Assembly: GCA_003141675.1 (NCBI GenBank)
Contig: PLND01000019.1
Span: forward strand, 1 to 42,344
Length of the DNA stretch: 42,344 nt
Origin: Anaerolineae bacterium
GTDB taxonomy: Bacteria; Chloroflexota; Anaerolineae; Anaerolineales; RBG-16-64-43
Direction: 5' to 3'
Shown here: piece after piece, positions 10,158 to 19,194 of the stretch
How the letters are laid out: every line of letters starts with the position of its first letter
Numbering within the stretch: the stretch's first letter is position 1
Notes under the pieces: generated by a model
Told to the model about the DNA's origin: nothing
Databases searched by the model: none
What the model saw: the letters and a program-made list of their open reading frames with translations, nothing else
Program-made: the position numbers and the translations under genes

Positions 10158-10188
10158 CCGCTCCCATTTGCGAAGCAAATGGGAGCGG
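10158..10188. repeat. intercistronic hairpin between purC and purE
   Basis: CCGCTCCCATTTGC-GAA-GCAAATGGGAGCGG, perfect 14-bp arms. Confidence 0.9.
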
Positions 10189-10190
10189 CT

Positions 10191-11162
10191 TTAAAGCAGC
10201 CCCGCCCGCTTTAGATTTTCTACGATCCTCGGTTCGGCCGGATATGCCGCCGGTTCGAACTTTTTTCCGGTGAGCATCTCAAAAATGGAAATATACCGGG
10301 AGCTCGCGGCGATCCACAGTTCGTCGGGCAGAGCGGGCGGATCGCCCTCTCCCCGATAACCGCGCTCGGCGTATGCCAGCCGCACCAGTTCCTTGTCGAA
10401 ATTTTCCGGCTCTTCCCCCGCCTCAAAGAGTTTGCGATACGTATCCGCTTTCCAGAAGCGGGAGGAGTCCGGCGTATGCACTTCATCGATCAGCATCACC
10501 CGCCCATCGGGGGTCAGCCCCAATTCATACTTCGTATCCACCAAAATCAGCCCGGCCCGCGCGGCCACTTCCTGCCCGCGGCGGAAGATCGCCAGGGCGG
10601 CGGCGCTGACCATATCCCACGTGGCCGAATCGACCAAACCCTTGGCGACCACTTCGGCGCAGGTCAGGCGCTCGTCGTGCGTCCCTTCCTCGCCCTTGGT
10701 CGTCGGGGTGAGGATCGGCGCGGGCAGCGACTGATTTTTTTTCAACCCGTCGGGGAACGTGTGGCCGTAGATTTCGCGCTCGCCGAGCGAATAGCGGTAC
10801 CACAGCGCAGTGGTCGTTACGCCGGTGATATAGCCGCGCACGACCACTTCCACCGGGAAGCGTTTGACCGCGCGCATGATGACCGAATTCGGATCGGGGA
10901 TCCCCAGGACGGCGTTATCGATCAGGTCACGGGTGGCGTCGAACCAAAAGGCCGAAAGCTGGTTGAGCACCTGGCCCTTGTACGGAATGCGCGCAAGAAC
11001 CCGGTCGAAGGCTGACAGCCGGTCGGTGGTGACGAACAGTTTCCGCGCTCCGTCGAGCGAGTACCAATCGCGCACCTTGCCTTCATGCCGATCCGGCAAT
11101 GCAAGATGGGTTTTATCAAGCGCCAGGGGAAAGACCGCGCCGATCTGATGGGATGATAGCAT
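10191..11162 (-). CDS. purC: phosphoribosylaminoimidazole-succinocarboxamide synthase
   Basis: [82 protein letters not shown] overlaps the bioY stop (TGATG). Confidence 0.96.
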   Translation of the reverse strand: MLSSHQIGAVFPLALDKTHLALPDRHEGKVRDWYSLDGARKLFVTTDRLSAFDRVLARIPYKGQVLNQLSAFWFDATRDLIDNAVLGIPDPNSVIMRAVKRFPVEVVVRGYITGVTTTALWYRYSLGEREIYGHTFPDGLKKNQSLPAPILTPTTKGEEGTHDERLTCAEVVAKGLVDSATWDMVSAAALAIFRRGQEVAARAGLILVDTKYELGLTPDGRVMLIDEVHTPDSSRFWKADTYRKLFEAGEEPENFDKELVRLAYAERGYRGEGDPPALPDELWIAASSRYISIFEMLTGKKFEPAAYPAEPRIVENLKRAGLL

Positions 11163-11740
11163 CAACGTCCTCCCGTAGCGATTCGCACCGCCTGGCGGCC
11201 GCTCCCCGAAAGCCCGGCGGCGAGCGCTGCTTTGAGCGTGTCGATGAGGATGAAGGGTGCCACCCCGGCGGCAATTCCCGCGGCAAGGTTGCCGTGGAGG
11301 AAGAAGATTGTGAGCCAGGTTGCGCCCGCAGTGTAGATGGCGAAGATCCCGGCCGCGCCCGCGAGTAACTCGGCGCCCGGGAGCCGGTTGCGCGCGTGTT
11401 CCGCCACCCATCCGGTGGCGAACGCGCCGGCTACGAACCCGAAGAGGTATCCGGCGTCCGGTGTGAGCCATACGGCCGGGCCGAGCATGTGCGCGTCCAG
11501 CGGCAGCCCGGCGGTTATTGCCGCCAGGTAGGCCAGCTGACTCAACGCGCCGTCGCGCGGGCCCAAGACCAATCCCGCCAGCAGGACGGCAAGCACCTGC
11601 AGCGTGACCGGCACGGGCGTGAAGGGCAGAGCGATGGTCACCCGCGCCGAGAGCGCGGTGAGTGCGGCAAAGGCGCCGACGGCCGCGATCCGGGCCAGGG
11701 TGCGGGTGGAAAGAAAGGTTCGAGCCTGGGTTATGAGCAT
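11162..11740 (-). CDS. bioY: BioY-family transporter (ECF S component)
   Basis: 192 aa hydrophobic protein: LPFTPVPVTLQVLAVLLAGLVLGPRDGALSQLAYLAAITAGLPLDA...GYLFGFVAGAFATGWVAE, typical BioY; ATG with GGAGAG. Confidence 0.93.
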   Translation of the reverse strand: MLITQARTFLSTRTLARIAAVGAFAALTALSARVTIALPFTPVPVTLQVLAVLLAGLVLGPRDGALSQLAYLAAITAGLPLDAHMLGPAVWLTPDAGYLFGFVAGAFATGWVAEHARNRLPGAELLAGAAGIFAIYTAGATWLTIFFLHGNLAAGIAAGVAPFILIDTLKAALAAGLSGSGRQAVRIATGGR

Positions 11741-11853
11741 GTTCTCTCCAAAGAAATTGCAGGGATTACCGGTTCATTGGGAAGAAGATCGCAGGGTTAA
11801 TTATAAAGCCGGTGCGGGTTATCTGCGTGCGGGATTATTTGCCCCGCGCTACC

Positions 11854-12306
11854 GATTCCTCGGCTCCCAAAGGAGCCTCGGAATGACATTTGCAGTCGCG
11901 TAATCATTCCTATTCCATGTCACTCCGAGGCCGCAGCGAAGCGAAGGCCGAGGAGTCGTAAGCCAGATTTTCTATATCCACGTTCTACCAATTCCTTGCC
12001 CCATAAAGGGGACTCGGAATGACATTTGCCGTACGTCATTCCGACCCCGAGCCGAAGGCGAGGGGAGGGATCGGTGACGCGTGGAATGGAAAAAGCATAT
12101 TTTGTGGAGTTGGGTTTTTGCCCCAGAGGGGCATCGTATATTAGCGCGGGGATTCATCCCCGCGCGGACCGGCACGTTACTGATTCCTCGGCCCTTAAAG
12201 AGGCCTTGGAATGACATCAAAAGGAAACGCTTCGGGGCTTTTCAGCTTTGCGGTTCGAGGATGAGTCACCGATTCCTCGGCCTCTAAAGAGGCCGAGGAA
12301 TGACAT
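11854..12306. repeat. cluster of palindromic repeats of the GATTCCTCGGC...GGAATGACAT type
   Basis: Copies at 11854-11889, 11991-12025, 12182-12217 and 12271-12306; related inverted sequence around 11915-11960; another related copy around 61-97. Confidence 0.85.
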
Positions 12307-12326
12307 TCTGCGTGTGATGTATGGAC

Positions 12327-13190
12327 TTACATCCCCAGCGCGTAATCGACTCCGTTGAGGAAAATCTCCAAGCCCTGCTGGCCGCGCTCGCCCCGTCCAA
12401 AGCGGGGATGTTGCCATTCGTAGATATGATCCTCGGGGTGCGGCATGAGGCCGAGGACGTTGCCCTTTCCATTGCAGATCCCGGCGATGTCGGCAAAGGA
12501 GCCATTGGGGTTGTCGGGGTAGGTGCCGTTGGCACTTGCCCCGTCGGGGAAGACGTAGGCCAGCGCCAGCTGGTCTTGCGCCTCGAGCGCTTTGAGCTCC
12601 TGCGGGACGCCGAGGAGGAAGCGGCCCTCGCCGTGCGCCACCGGGCAATATACCAAGTCCTCCAGATCGCGGGTCCACACGCACTTCTGTGAGACAGGCT
12701 TGAGGTAGATCCAGCGGCACTCAAAGCGGCCGCTTTCATTAAAAGTAAGCGTCGCGCGGCCGGAGTTGGGCGAGGCTTTCACCTTCGGAGCGGTTTTTAT
12801 TTTGGCCTTCCCCTTCGCTGCCGGTTTCTTCCGCTCGGCGGCTGCGGGACGCAATGCCGGAAGGTCGGGCAGGATCCCGGCTTTGACCAGCGCCTGGAAG
12901 CCGTTGCAGATTCCGATCACCGGCTTGCCGCTCTCGACGAACTCGCGCACCTGGTCCGAGAAAAACACATTCATCTCGAGAGCCATCAGTTTGCCGCCGC
13001 CGAGCGCGTCGGCGTAGGAAAAGCCGCCGGGGATGCAAAGAATCTGATAATCCTCCCATTTCGCGTCGCCGCTGCGGAGTTGGTTGATGTGGACGATATC
13101 CGCATCGGCGCCGGCTTCCTCCAGCGCGTTGGCCGCTTCCAGGTCTCGGTTGATGCCGTTGGCATGCAGGATCAGGGATTTTGGTTTCAT
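12327..13190 (-). CDS. purQ: phosphoribosylformylglycinamidine synthase, glutaminase subunit
   Basis: ILCIPGGFSYADALGGGK, KPVIGICNGFQALVKAGILP, ATLTFNESGRFECRWIYLK, NGSFADIAGICNGKGNVLGLMPHPEDHI. Contains a K/A/P-rich internal insert. Confidence 0.93.
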   Translation of the reverse strand: MKPKSLILHANGINRDLEAANALEEAGADADIVHINQLRSGDAKWEDYQILCIPGGFSYADALGGGKLMALEMNVFFSDQVREFVESGKPVIGICNGFQALVKAGILPDLPALRPAAAERKKPAAKGKAKIKTAPKVKASPNSGRATLTFNESGRFECRWIYLKPVSQKCVWTRDLEDLVYCPVAHGEGRFLLGVPQELKALEAQDQLALAYVFPDGASANGTYPDNPNGSFADIAGICNGKGNVLGLMPHPEDHIYEWQHPRFGRGERGQQGLEIFLNGVDYALGM

Positions 13191-13244
13191 AATGGAATCT
13201 TTTCTCCGTTGGTATAACTGACCTAACTCCCCACCCATGCCATT

Positions 13245-13270
13245 CCCCGCTTCCCTTAAGGGAAGCGGGG
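13245..13270. repeat. perfect 26-bp palindrome between purL and purQ
   Basis: CCCCGCTTCCCTTAAGGGAAGCGGGG. Confidence 0.9.
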
Positions 13271-13296
13271 GAGGGGCAAAGGGGAGAGGGATTAGG

Positions 13297-16176
13297 TTAT
13301 TGCTTGTCTCCCATCCACGCTTCGACAAGGACGTCCACCGGGAGCGAGATCAGCCGATCGTCCGGTGTGCTGACGTTCAGCCAGCGAGCGGCGGTGGTTG
13401 TGCCGATGCGGCGGACGTAGCGCGCCGTGCCACCCAGGAATTCGCCTTCGAAAGCCAGGACCTGGCTGGGGTGGACTTCCACGAGCAGCCGGCCGTTGGA
13501 TTCGCTGAATAGATCGGTGACCGAATCTCCCGCGTCAAGCGTGAGTGTCATCCCGAGCCGTCCGGCCAGGCACATCTCAGCCGCGGAAACCGCCAGCCCG
13601 CCCTCGCTCAGATCGTGGCAGGAAAGCACCAGCCCCTTGGTCATCGCCTTATGCAGACTCTTGTAAAGCGCCGGCGCGTATTCGGGCAGGCTCGGGGCCA
13701 CTTCCCCATCCACTGCGCCGCCGGTGACAAGGCGGAAGTGGCTGCCGGCCATCTCGTCCTTGGTATCTCCCAGGAGGTAGATGGTGCTCCCCTCCACTTT
13801 AAGATCCATCGTGGTCGTGCGGTCCACATCCTCGACGATGCCGACGGCGGAAATGAGCAGCGAAGGCGGAATGGCGTGCTGCTTTCCGTCGGGGCCGAGG
13901 TATTCGTTGTTGAGCGAATCCTTGCCGGAGATGAACGGCAAGCCGTACGCGACGGCTGCGTCGTAACAACCGCGGCAGGCGGCCACCAGGCTGCCGAGCG
14001 TTTCCGGCCGGAGCGGGTCACCCCAGCAGAAGTTATCGAGGAGTCCGATGTGCTCCGGGTCGGCTCCGACCGCCACCGCGTTGCGCACCGCTTCGTCGAT
14101 CACGCTCACCGCCATGCGGTACGGATCGGCCTTGCCGATCTCGGGGTTAAAGCCGTTGGAGAGGGAGATCGCGCGCGGGCCCGGCGTGCCGATGGGCACG
14201 AGCACGCACCCGTCGGAAGGTCCGTCGTTTTCCACACCGACCAGCGGCTTGACGGTCGTTCCGCCCTGCACCTCGTGATCGTACACGCGGATCACGTCCG
14301 ATTTGGAGGCGATGTTGGGATGCGCCAGCAGCTTCAGCAGCACTTCCTGGCAATCCACCGCCTTGGCAGGGAGCGCGCGTTGCTTTTTAACAACCTCCGG
14401 CCTGGGCAACCTGGCCTGCAGGTGTCGGCAGGGTTGGCCCTCGTCGAGGAATTCGTTCGCCAGGTCGAGCACCGGCTTGCTGTTGTAGCGCACCCGCATA
14501 TGGCCGTCGTTGGTAAATCGGCCGATGTCGGTGATGGAGACGTCGAATACGGCGCAGATTTTTTCGAGATCCGCGATTTTTTCCGCCGGGACGGCGAGGA
14601 CCATGCGTTCCTGCGCCTCCGAAAGCCAGATCTCCCACGGCGCGAGTCCGGCGTACTTGAGCTGCACCTCGCGCAGCTCGACGTCGACCCCGAGCGCCAG
14701 GCCCATCTCGCCGACGGCGGAGGAAAGCCCGCCCGCGCCGCAATCGGTGACGGCGTGATACAGGCCGTGGTTGCGCGCGCGGATCAACACTTCGATCAAG
14801 CCCTTCTCGGTGATCGGGTCGCCGATCTGGACGGACGCGCCCGAGACCTCGCCGGTCTTGGCGTCCATCGTCATCGAGGAGAAGGTGGCGCCGCGCAGGC
14901 CGTCGCGCCCGGTGCGGCCGCCCAGCAGGATGATATGGTCGCCGGACTTGGGGTTACGCTGATGCTTGCCCTTCGGGGCGATCCCGACGCAACCGCAATA
15001 CACGAGCGGATTGGCGGTAAAGGCCGGGTCGTACCAGATCGCGCCGTTGACGGTGGGGATGCCGATTTTATTGCCGTAATCCTGAATCCCGGCCACCACT
15101 CCGGAGCGGATGCGCCGCGGATGGAGCACGCCGGCGGGAATCTTGGCGGGGTCGGCGTTCTGCGGACCGAAGCACAGAATATCGGTGGCGGCGATCGGCT
15201 TGGCGGAGACGCCCAGCACGTCGCGAATCACGCCGCCCGTGCCGGTGTTAGCGCCGCCGAACGGCTCGATAGCCGAGGGATGGTTGTGGGTTTCGACCTT
15301 GAAGGAAACCTCGTGTGTGTTATCGAAATCGATGATCCCGGCGTTGTCGACAAACGCCGAGCGCACCCAGCGCGCGCCCACCCTCTTGGTGGCGGCTCGG
15401 ATGTAGGTATCCAGCAGTCCCTCGATTTTCTCGCCGCTTCCCTCAAGCTCGATCTCGGCTTTGAAGGTCTTGTGGCCGCAATGTTCGCTCCAGGTCTGGG
15501 CGATCATCTCGAACTCGACGTCGGTCGGGTCGCGGTTTTCCTCGCGGAAATATTCCTGGATCGCCCGCATTTCATCCAGATCGAGCGCCGCGAGGCGCGC
15601 GATGGAAAGTTTGGCCAGGCCCTTGTCGTCGAGGGAGCGGATCGGGAGGATCTCCACCTCGCCGGAAGATTCGGCCGGGTGGGGGAAGACCGGCTGGATG
15701 GCGCCGATTGCGTAGCGCTGGATCACATCGTTGGCCAGCAATTTGCGGGCGAGGGTATTCCGCTGGGCGGGGGTGAGCGTGCCGCGAACGATATAGCGCG
15801 TTCCGGTCGCGGCGCGGCGCAGTCCTTCCACCCCGAGCAGCTGCGCGCAGCGGACGATTTCCATCGCCACCGGGTCGGTTACGCCGGGGCGCAAGGCCAC
15901 TTCGATGACGAAAGCGCCGGCCGGCGGCTTAGCCGCCTTCCCGCGCCAAGCCCCGATTTGGGTAAGCGGATCGGTGAGCAGCCCGGCGCATAGCTTCTCG
16001 TGATCCTCGGCGGAAAGTGCGCCCTCGAGGAAGTACAGCAGTTCGCGTTCGATCTTGCGTACGGACAGCAGGCCGATGGCGCGCGCGTCGGCGAGCATCC
16101 CCTCGGCGATGGGATCACTCCCGAGGGTGGAGCGGACGACCAGGGTGTGGACGGGCAGAAGGGCTTCGGTCTTCAA
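13297..16176 (-). CDS. purL: phosphoribosylformylglycinamidine synthase, PurL with two N-terminal PurS-like units
   Basis: PurL core: DPTDVEFEMIAQTWSEHCGHKTF, VETHNHPSAIEPFGGANTGTGGVIRD, GGRTGRDGLRGATFSS. A TTG start at 16176 preceded by GGGAGAA is preferred over the ORF start at 16257, which lies only about 9 nt from the predicted transcription start. Confidence 0.93.
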   Translation of the reverse strand: MKTEALLPVHTLVVRSTLGSDPIAEGMLADARAIGLLSVRKIERELLYFLEGALSAEDHEKLCAGLLTDPLTQIGAWRGKAAKPPAGAFVIEVALRPGVTDPVAMEIVRCAQLLGVEGLRRAATGTRYIVRGTLTPAQRNTLARKLLANDVIQRYAIGAIQPVFPHPAESSGEVEILPIRSLDDKGLAKLSIARLAALDLDEMRAIQEYFREENRDPTDVEFEMIAQTWSEHCGHKTFKAEIELEGSGEKIEGLLDTYIRAATKRVGARWVRSAFVDNAGIIDFDNTHEVSFKVETHNHPSAIEPFGGANTGTGGVIRDVLGVSAKPIAATDILCFGPQNADPAKIPAGVLHPRRIRSGVVAGIQDYGNKIGIPTVNGAIWYDPAFTANPLVYCGCVGIAPKGKHQRNPKSGDHIILLGGRTGRDGLRGATFSSMTMDAKTGEVSGASVQIGDPITEKGLIEVLIRARNHGLYHAVTDCGAGGLSSAVGEMGLALGVDVELREVQLKYAGLAPWEIWLSEAQERMVLAVPAEKIADLEKICAVFDVSITDIGRFTNDGHMRVRYNSKPVLDLANEFLDEGQPCRHLQARLPRPEVVKKQRALPAKAVDCQEVLLKLLAHPNIASKSDVIRVYDHEVQGGTTVKPLVGVENDGPSDGCVLVPIGTPGPRAISLSNGFNPEIGKADPYRMAVSVIDEAVRNAVAVGADPEHIGLLDNFCWGDPLRPETLGSLVAACRGCYDAAVAYGLPFISGKDSLNNEYLGPDGKQHAIPPSLLISAVGIVEDVDRTTTMDLKVEGSTIYLLGDTKDEMAGSHFRLVTGGAVDGEVAPSLPEYAPALYKSLHKAMTKGLVLSCHDLSEGGLAVSAAEMCLAGRLGMTLTLDAGDSVTDLFSESNGRLLVEVHPSQVLAFEGEFLGGTARYVRRIGTTTAARWLNVSTPDDRLISLPVDVLVEAWMGDKQ

Positions 16177-16272
16177 AGTATGTTCTCCCAATGTGCCGGC
16201 CGGGAAACGGAAACGGCCGGAACGGTAAGTTCTCTCTATACAGGACTGGGCATTCAAGCGGTGTTGGGCCGG

Positions 16273-16301
16273 ATTATATCGGGGTTGGGAGGGGGAGTCA
16301 A
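16273..16301 (-). promoter_or_regulatory. sigma70-like promoter for the purine cluster
   Basis: On the minus strand: TTGACT (16301-16296), 17-bp spacer, TATAAT (16278-16273); about 90 nt of leader to the TTG start of purL. Confidence 0.75.
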
Positions 16302-16770
16302 TTAAGCGGGGTTTGGAGGATATGAAGATGTTGTGAACAATGCGGAATATCTGGTTTGGAATTAGGAGTCCGTTTCTATTTGCAATTGACGCATGGTTAA
16401 TTCAATCGAATGCTCTGGCTGACCCAGAGGGTTCCTCGTTGGAGATCAGCGCGATCAATCCGCCGGGACCGGTTGAAGGGGATTTATGGACGCTGAATGG
16501 TGGAAACGGGTGGCAGAGGAACAAGATGCTTCGTCCATCTGCCGCAAAACGCGGAGGCGTGGTCATCGATTTATCTTGAAAAACCCGGCGTTTTATCAAT
16601 CGACCCAAACGAACCCATGGAGTCGCGCACTCGATGCCGGCTTATGGAAAACCGAGTTATTCGATTTGCCAATCGTTGAGTAAAATGAAAGGTATATTGC
16701 CGGGCCGGTAAACCGGCGAGTCAAAGTCCATTGGGAGGAAAAATTTCCACTAACCACGAGAGGTCATTCT

Positions 16771-17301
16771 TTGATTAATGGGCAGGATCCACTCTTCATA
16801 CTTGAAACAGAACGCCTGATACTGCGACGGCAGCAAGCCAGCGATGTGACTATTCTCGCGAATCTATGGGCTGATCCGGAAGCGACCCATTACCTGGGAG
16901 GGCCTCGCGAAAGAGGCTGGCTTCAATCCGAATTTAAAGAAACGGCGAAAAACCATTTTTTTGAAACATACGACCTTTGGCCGGTCATCGAAAAGCAAGC
17001 GGGTCAATTGATAGGACACTGCGGCCTCCTTGAAAAAGATATTGAAGGCAAACCCGAGATTGAATTAAATTACATCTTCTTCCCATTGATGTGGGGGCGG
17101 GGATATGCAACGGAAATAGGACAGGCCATTCGCAGGATGGCCTTTACAAAGATGGGATTAAAGCGGCTGGTCGCCTTGATCACGCCGGGGAATCAGGCTT
17201 CTGAGCACGTAGCAATCAAAGTGGGGATGCGCTTCGAGAAGGAAGTCATCCGGCCCGGGGGTGCCACAAGGAAATTATACATTGTCGGGGCGGGAGAATA
17301 A
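16771..17301 (+). CDS. GNAT family N-acetyltransferase (RimJ/RimL-like)
   Basis: ETERLILRRQQASDVTILANLWADPEATHYLGG...ELNYIFFPLMWGRGYATEIGQAIRRMAFTKMGLKRLVALITPGNQASEHVAIKVGMRFE. Confidence 0.85.
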   Translation: MINGQDPLFILETERLILRRQQASDVTILANLWADPEATHYLGGPRERGWLQSEFKETAKNHFFETYDLWPVIEKQAGQLIGHCGLLEKDIEGKPEIELNYIFFPLMWGRGYATEIGQAIRRMAFTKMGLKRLVALITPGNQASEHVAIKVGMRFEKEVIRPGGATRKLYIVGAGE

Positions 17302-17472
17302 ATCACGCACGGCACACATCGGAGATTCGCATCGGTAATTGATATGATATCCGTCGGGTAGCAGGACGCGGCGGTAATTCGTATCATTCGGTTTTGGCTT
17401 ATCAGATAACATGTTGGTGGGATAATCATCGGCCGGTTGAGGAATCACAGCTTATTGGCCGCCTGCCTTGGG

Positions 17473-18345
17473 ATGATCATGCGAAGCGAACAGGAAATGC
17501 TTGCCCTGATAACAGATACCGCAAAGGACGACGAACGCATACGGGCCGTCATCCTGAACGGTTCGCGCGCGAATCCCAATGCGAAACGAGACGCTTTCCA
17601 GGATTATGATGTTGTCTATATTGTTACTGATCCTTCGTCTTTTAAAAAGGATCCCGATTGGATCAAGCGCTTCGGCGATCTCATGATCCTGCAAATGCCG
17701 GATGAAATGCATGATCCGCCGCCGGGCGATGGCGAACAGTTCGCTTACCTCATGCAGTTCATGGATGGCAATCGAATCGATCTGACAATATACCCAATCG
17801 CAAAGCTTGATGAGCTTGAAAGGGACAGCCTCAGTCTGCTGCTCCTCGATAAGGATGGAACCATCGGCCCGATTGCCCCGCCGAGTGAAAAGGACTATCT
17901 CCCCCGGCCCCCCACGGCCAAGGCATTCTCGAATTGTTGCAACGAATTCTGGTGGGTAAGCCCCTATATCGCCAAGGGGTTGTGGCGCGAAGAAATAACG
18001 TATGCCAAATACTATGCGGATAGGGTCCGGGAACAGCTGATGAAAATGCTGTTGTGGCATATTGGAATTAACACACGGTTTGCCCGGAACTTGGGTAAAC
18101 AGGGCAAATACTTCCGGGAGTATCTGGAACCGGAGTTATGGGATCTGCTTCAAAGAACATATTCGGATGTCGCCTATGATCACACTTGGGATGCATTATT
18201 CGCTATGTGCAACCTGTTCCGACGGGTAGCCCTTTCGGTGGCGAAGCATTTTAATTTTGCGTATCCCCTGGGCGATGATCAAAGAGTGAGCGCGTACCTG
18301 GAATATATACGAACTCTTCCCAAGAATGCGCGGGAGATGGATTGA
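17473..18345 (+). CDS. aminoglycoside 6-adenylyltransferase-like nucleotidyltransferase (AadE/ANT(6) family)
   Basis: MRSEQEMLALITDTAKDDERIRAVILNGSRANPNAKRDAFQDYDVVYIVTD...DLMILQMPDE...RIDLTIYP; GSR...DxD nucleotidyltransferase core and AadE-like length. Internal ATG chosen. Confidence 0.85.
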   Translation: MIMRSEQEMLALITDTAKDDERIRAVILNGSRANPNAKRDAFQDYDVVYIVTDPSSFKKDPDWIKRFGDLMILQMPDEMHDPPPGDGEQFAYLMQFMDGNRIDLTIYPIAKLDELERDSLSLLLLDKDGTIGPIAPPSEKDYLPRPPTAKAFSNCCNEFWWVSPYIAKGLWREEITYAKYYADRVREQLMKMLLWHIGINTRFARNLGKQGKYFREYLEPELWDLLQRTYSDVAYDHTWDALFAMCNLFRRVALSVAKHFNFAYPLGDDQRVSAYLEYIRTLPKNAREMD

Positions 18346-18498
18346 TCAGACGAGCCCCTCCCCAGTAAAAGCGGTTGGCATTGAGGATTAATGGGCGACG
18401 GATAGATACCCCGCGTCGGCGAAGTTATCCCTCCGACGGCTGCTGTTTGTGGGCGGTTCTCTGAATGACGTTGGATCCTGGATTTCAAGGAGTACACT

Positions 18499-19194
18499 AT
18501 GAAAACTATCGGGCTCATCGGCGGAATGAGTTGGGAATCCTCCGCCGAGTATTATCGGATTATCAACGAAATGACCAGGACTAAATTGGGCGGGTTACAT
18601 TCGGCCAAGAGCATAATGATCTCGGTGGATTTTGCGGAAATCGAGGCATTGCAAGATCACGGTCGATGGCAGGAAGCGGCTCACCTGATGGTAGCGGCAG
18701 CACAGGGCATTGAGCAGGCAGGAGCAGATTTTGTTGTTATCTGTACGAACACCATGCACAAACTGGCGGATGAGATTCAAGCCAATATCCATATTCCTAT
18801 ATTGCATATTGCGGATGCCACTGCCCAAAGGGTAAAAGCGACTGGCCTCCGTAAAATAGGATTATTGGGCACGCGCTATACAATGGAGCAGGACTTTTAC
18901 AAGGGCCGCCTGATTAACAAATATGGCCTCGAAGTCATCACCCCGGACGGTCCAGACCGCGAAATAATCCATCGTGTAATTTATAATGAATTGTGTCTTG
19001 GCATTGTTAAGCCGGAATCCAGAGAACGTTATCTTCAGATCATGGAAAAGTTGGTTCAGGCGGGAGCGGAAGGAATTATTTTGGGTTGCACGGAAATCGA
19101 ACTACTGGTTCGCGAAACAGACAGTCCGGTACCGCTGTTCCCCACCGCAAAGATTCACGCCATTGCGGCCGTCGAGTATGCATTGGCAGAATAA
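18499..19194 (+). CDS. aspartate/glutamate racemase family protein
   Basis: MKTIGLIGGMSWESSAEYYRIINE...VVICTNTMHKLAD...GIILGCTEIELLV: paired catalytic Cys motifs; AAGGAG upstream. Confidence 0.93.
   Translation: MKTIGLIGGMSWESSAEYYRIINEMTRTKLGGLHSAKSIMISVDFAEIEALQDHGRWQEAAHLMVAAAQGIEQAGADFVVICTNTMHKLADEIQANIHIPILHIADATAQRVKATGLRKIGLLGTRYTMEQDFYKGRLINKYGLEVITPDGPDREIIHRVIYNELCLGIVKPESRERYLQIMEKLVQAGAEGIILGCTEIELLVRETDSPVPLFPTAKIHAIAAVEYALAE

Noticed and set aside
11854-12306. CRISPR-like array
   Set aside because: The repeats are imperfect palindromes at irregular spacing with no uniform spacers and no cas genes in the window.
13615-15993. 792-aa plus-strand ORF
   Set aside because: Antisense to purL; composition looks like a mirrored GC-rich coding frame, with no recognisable domain.
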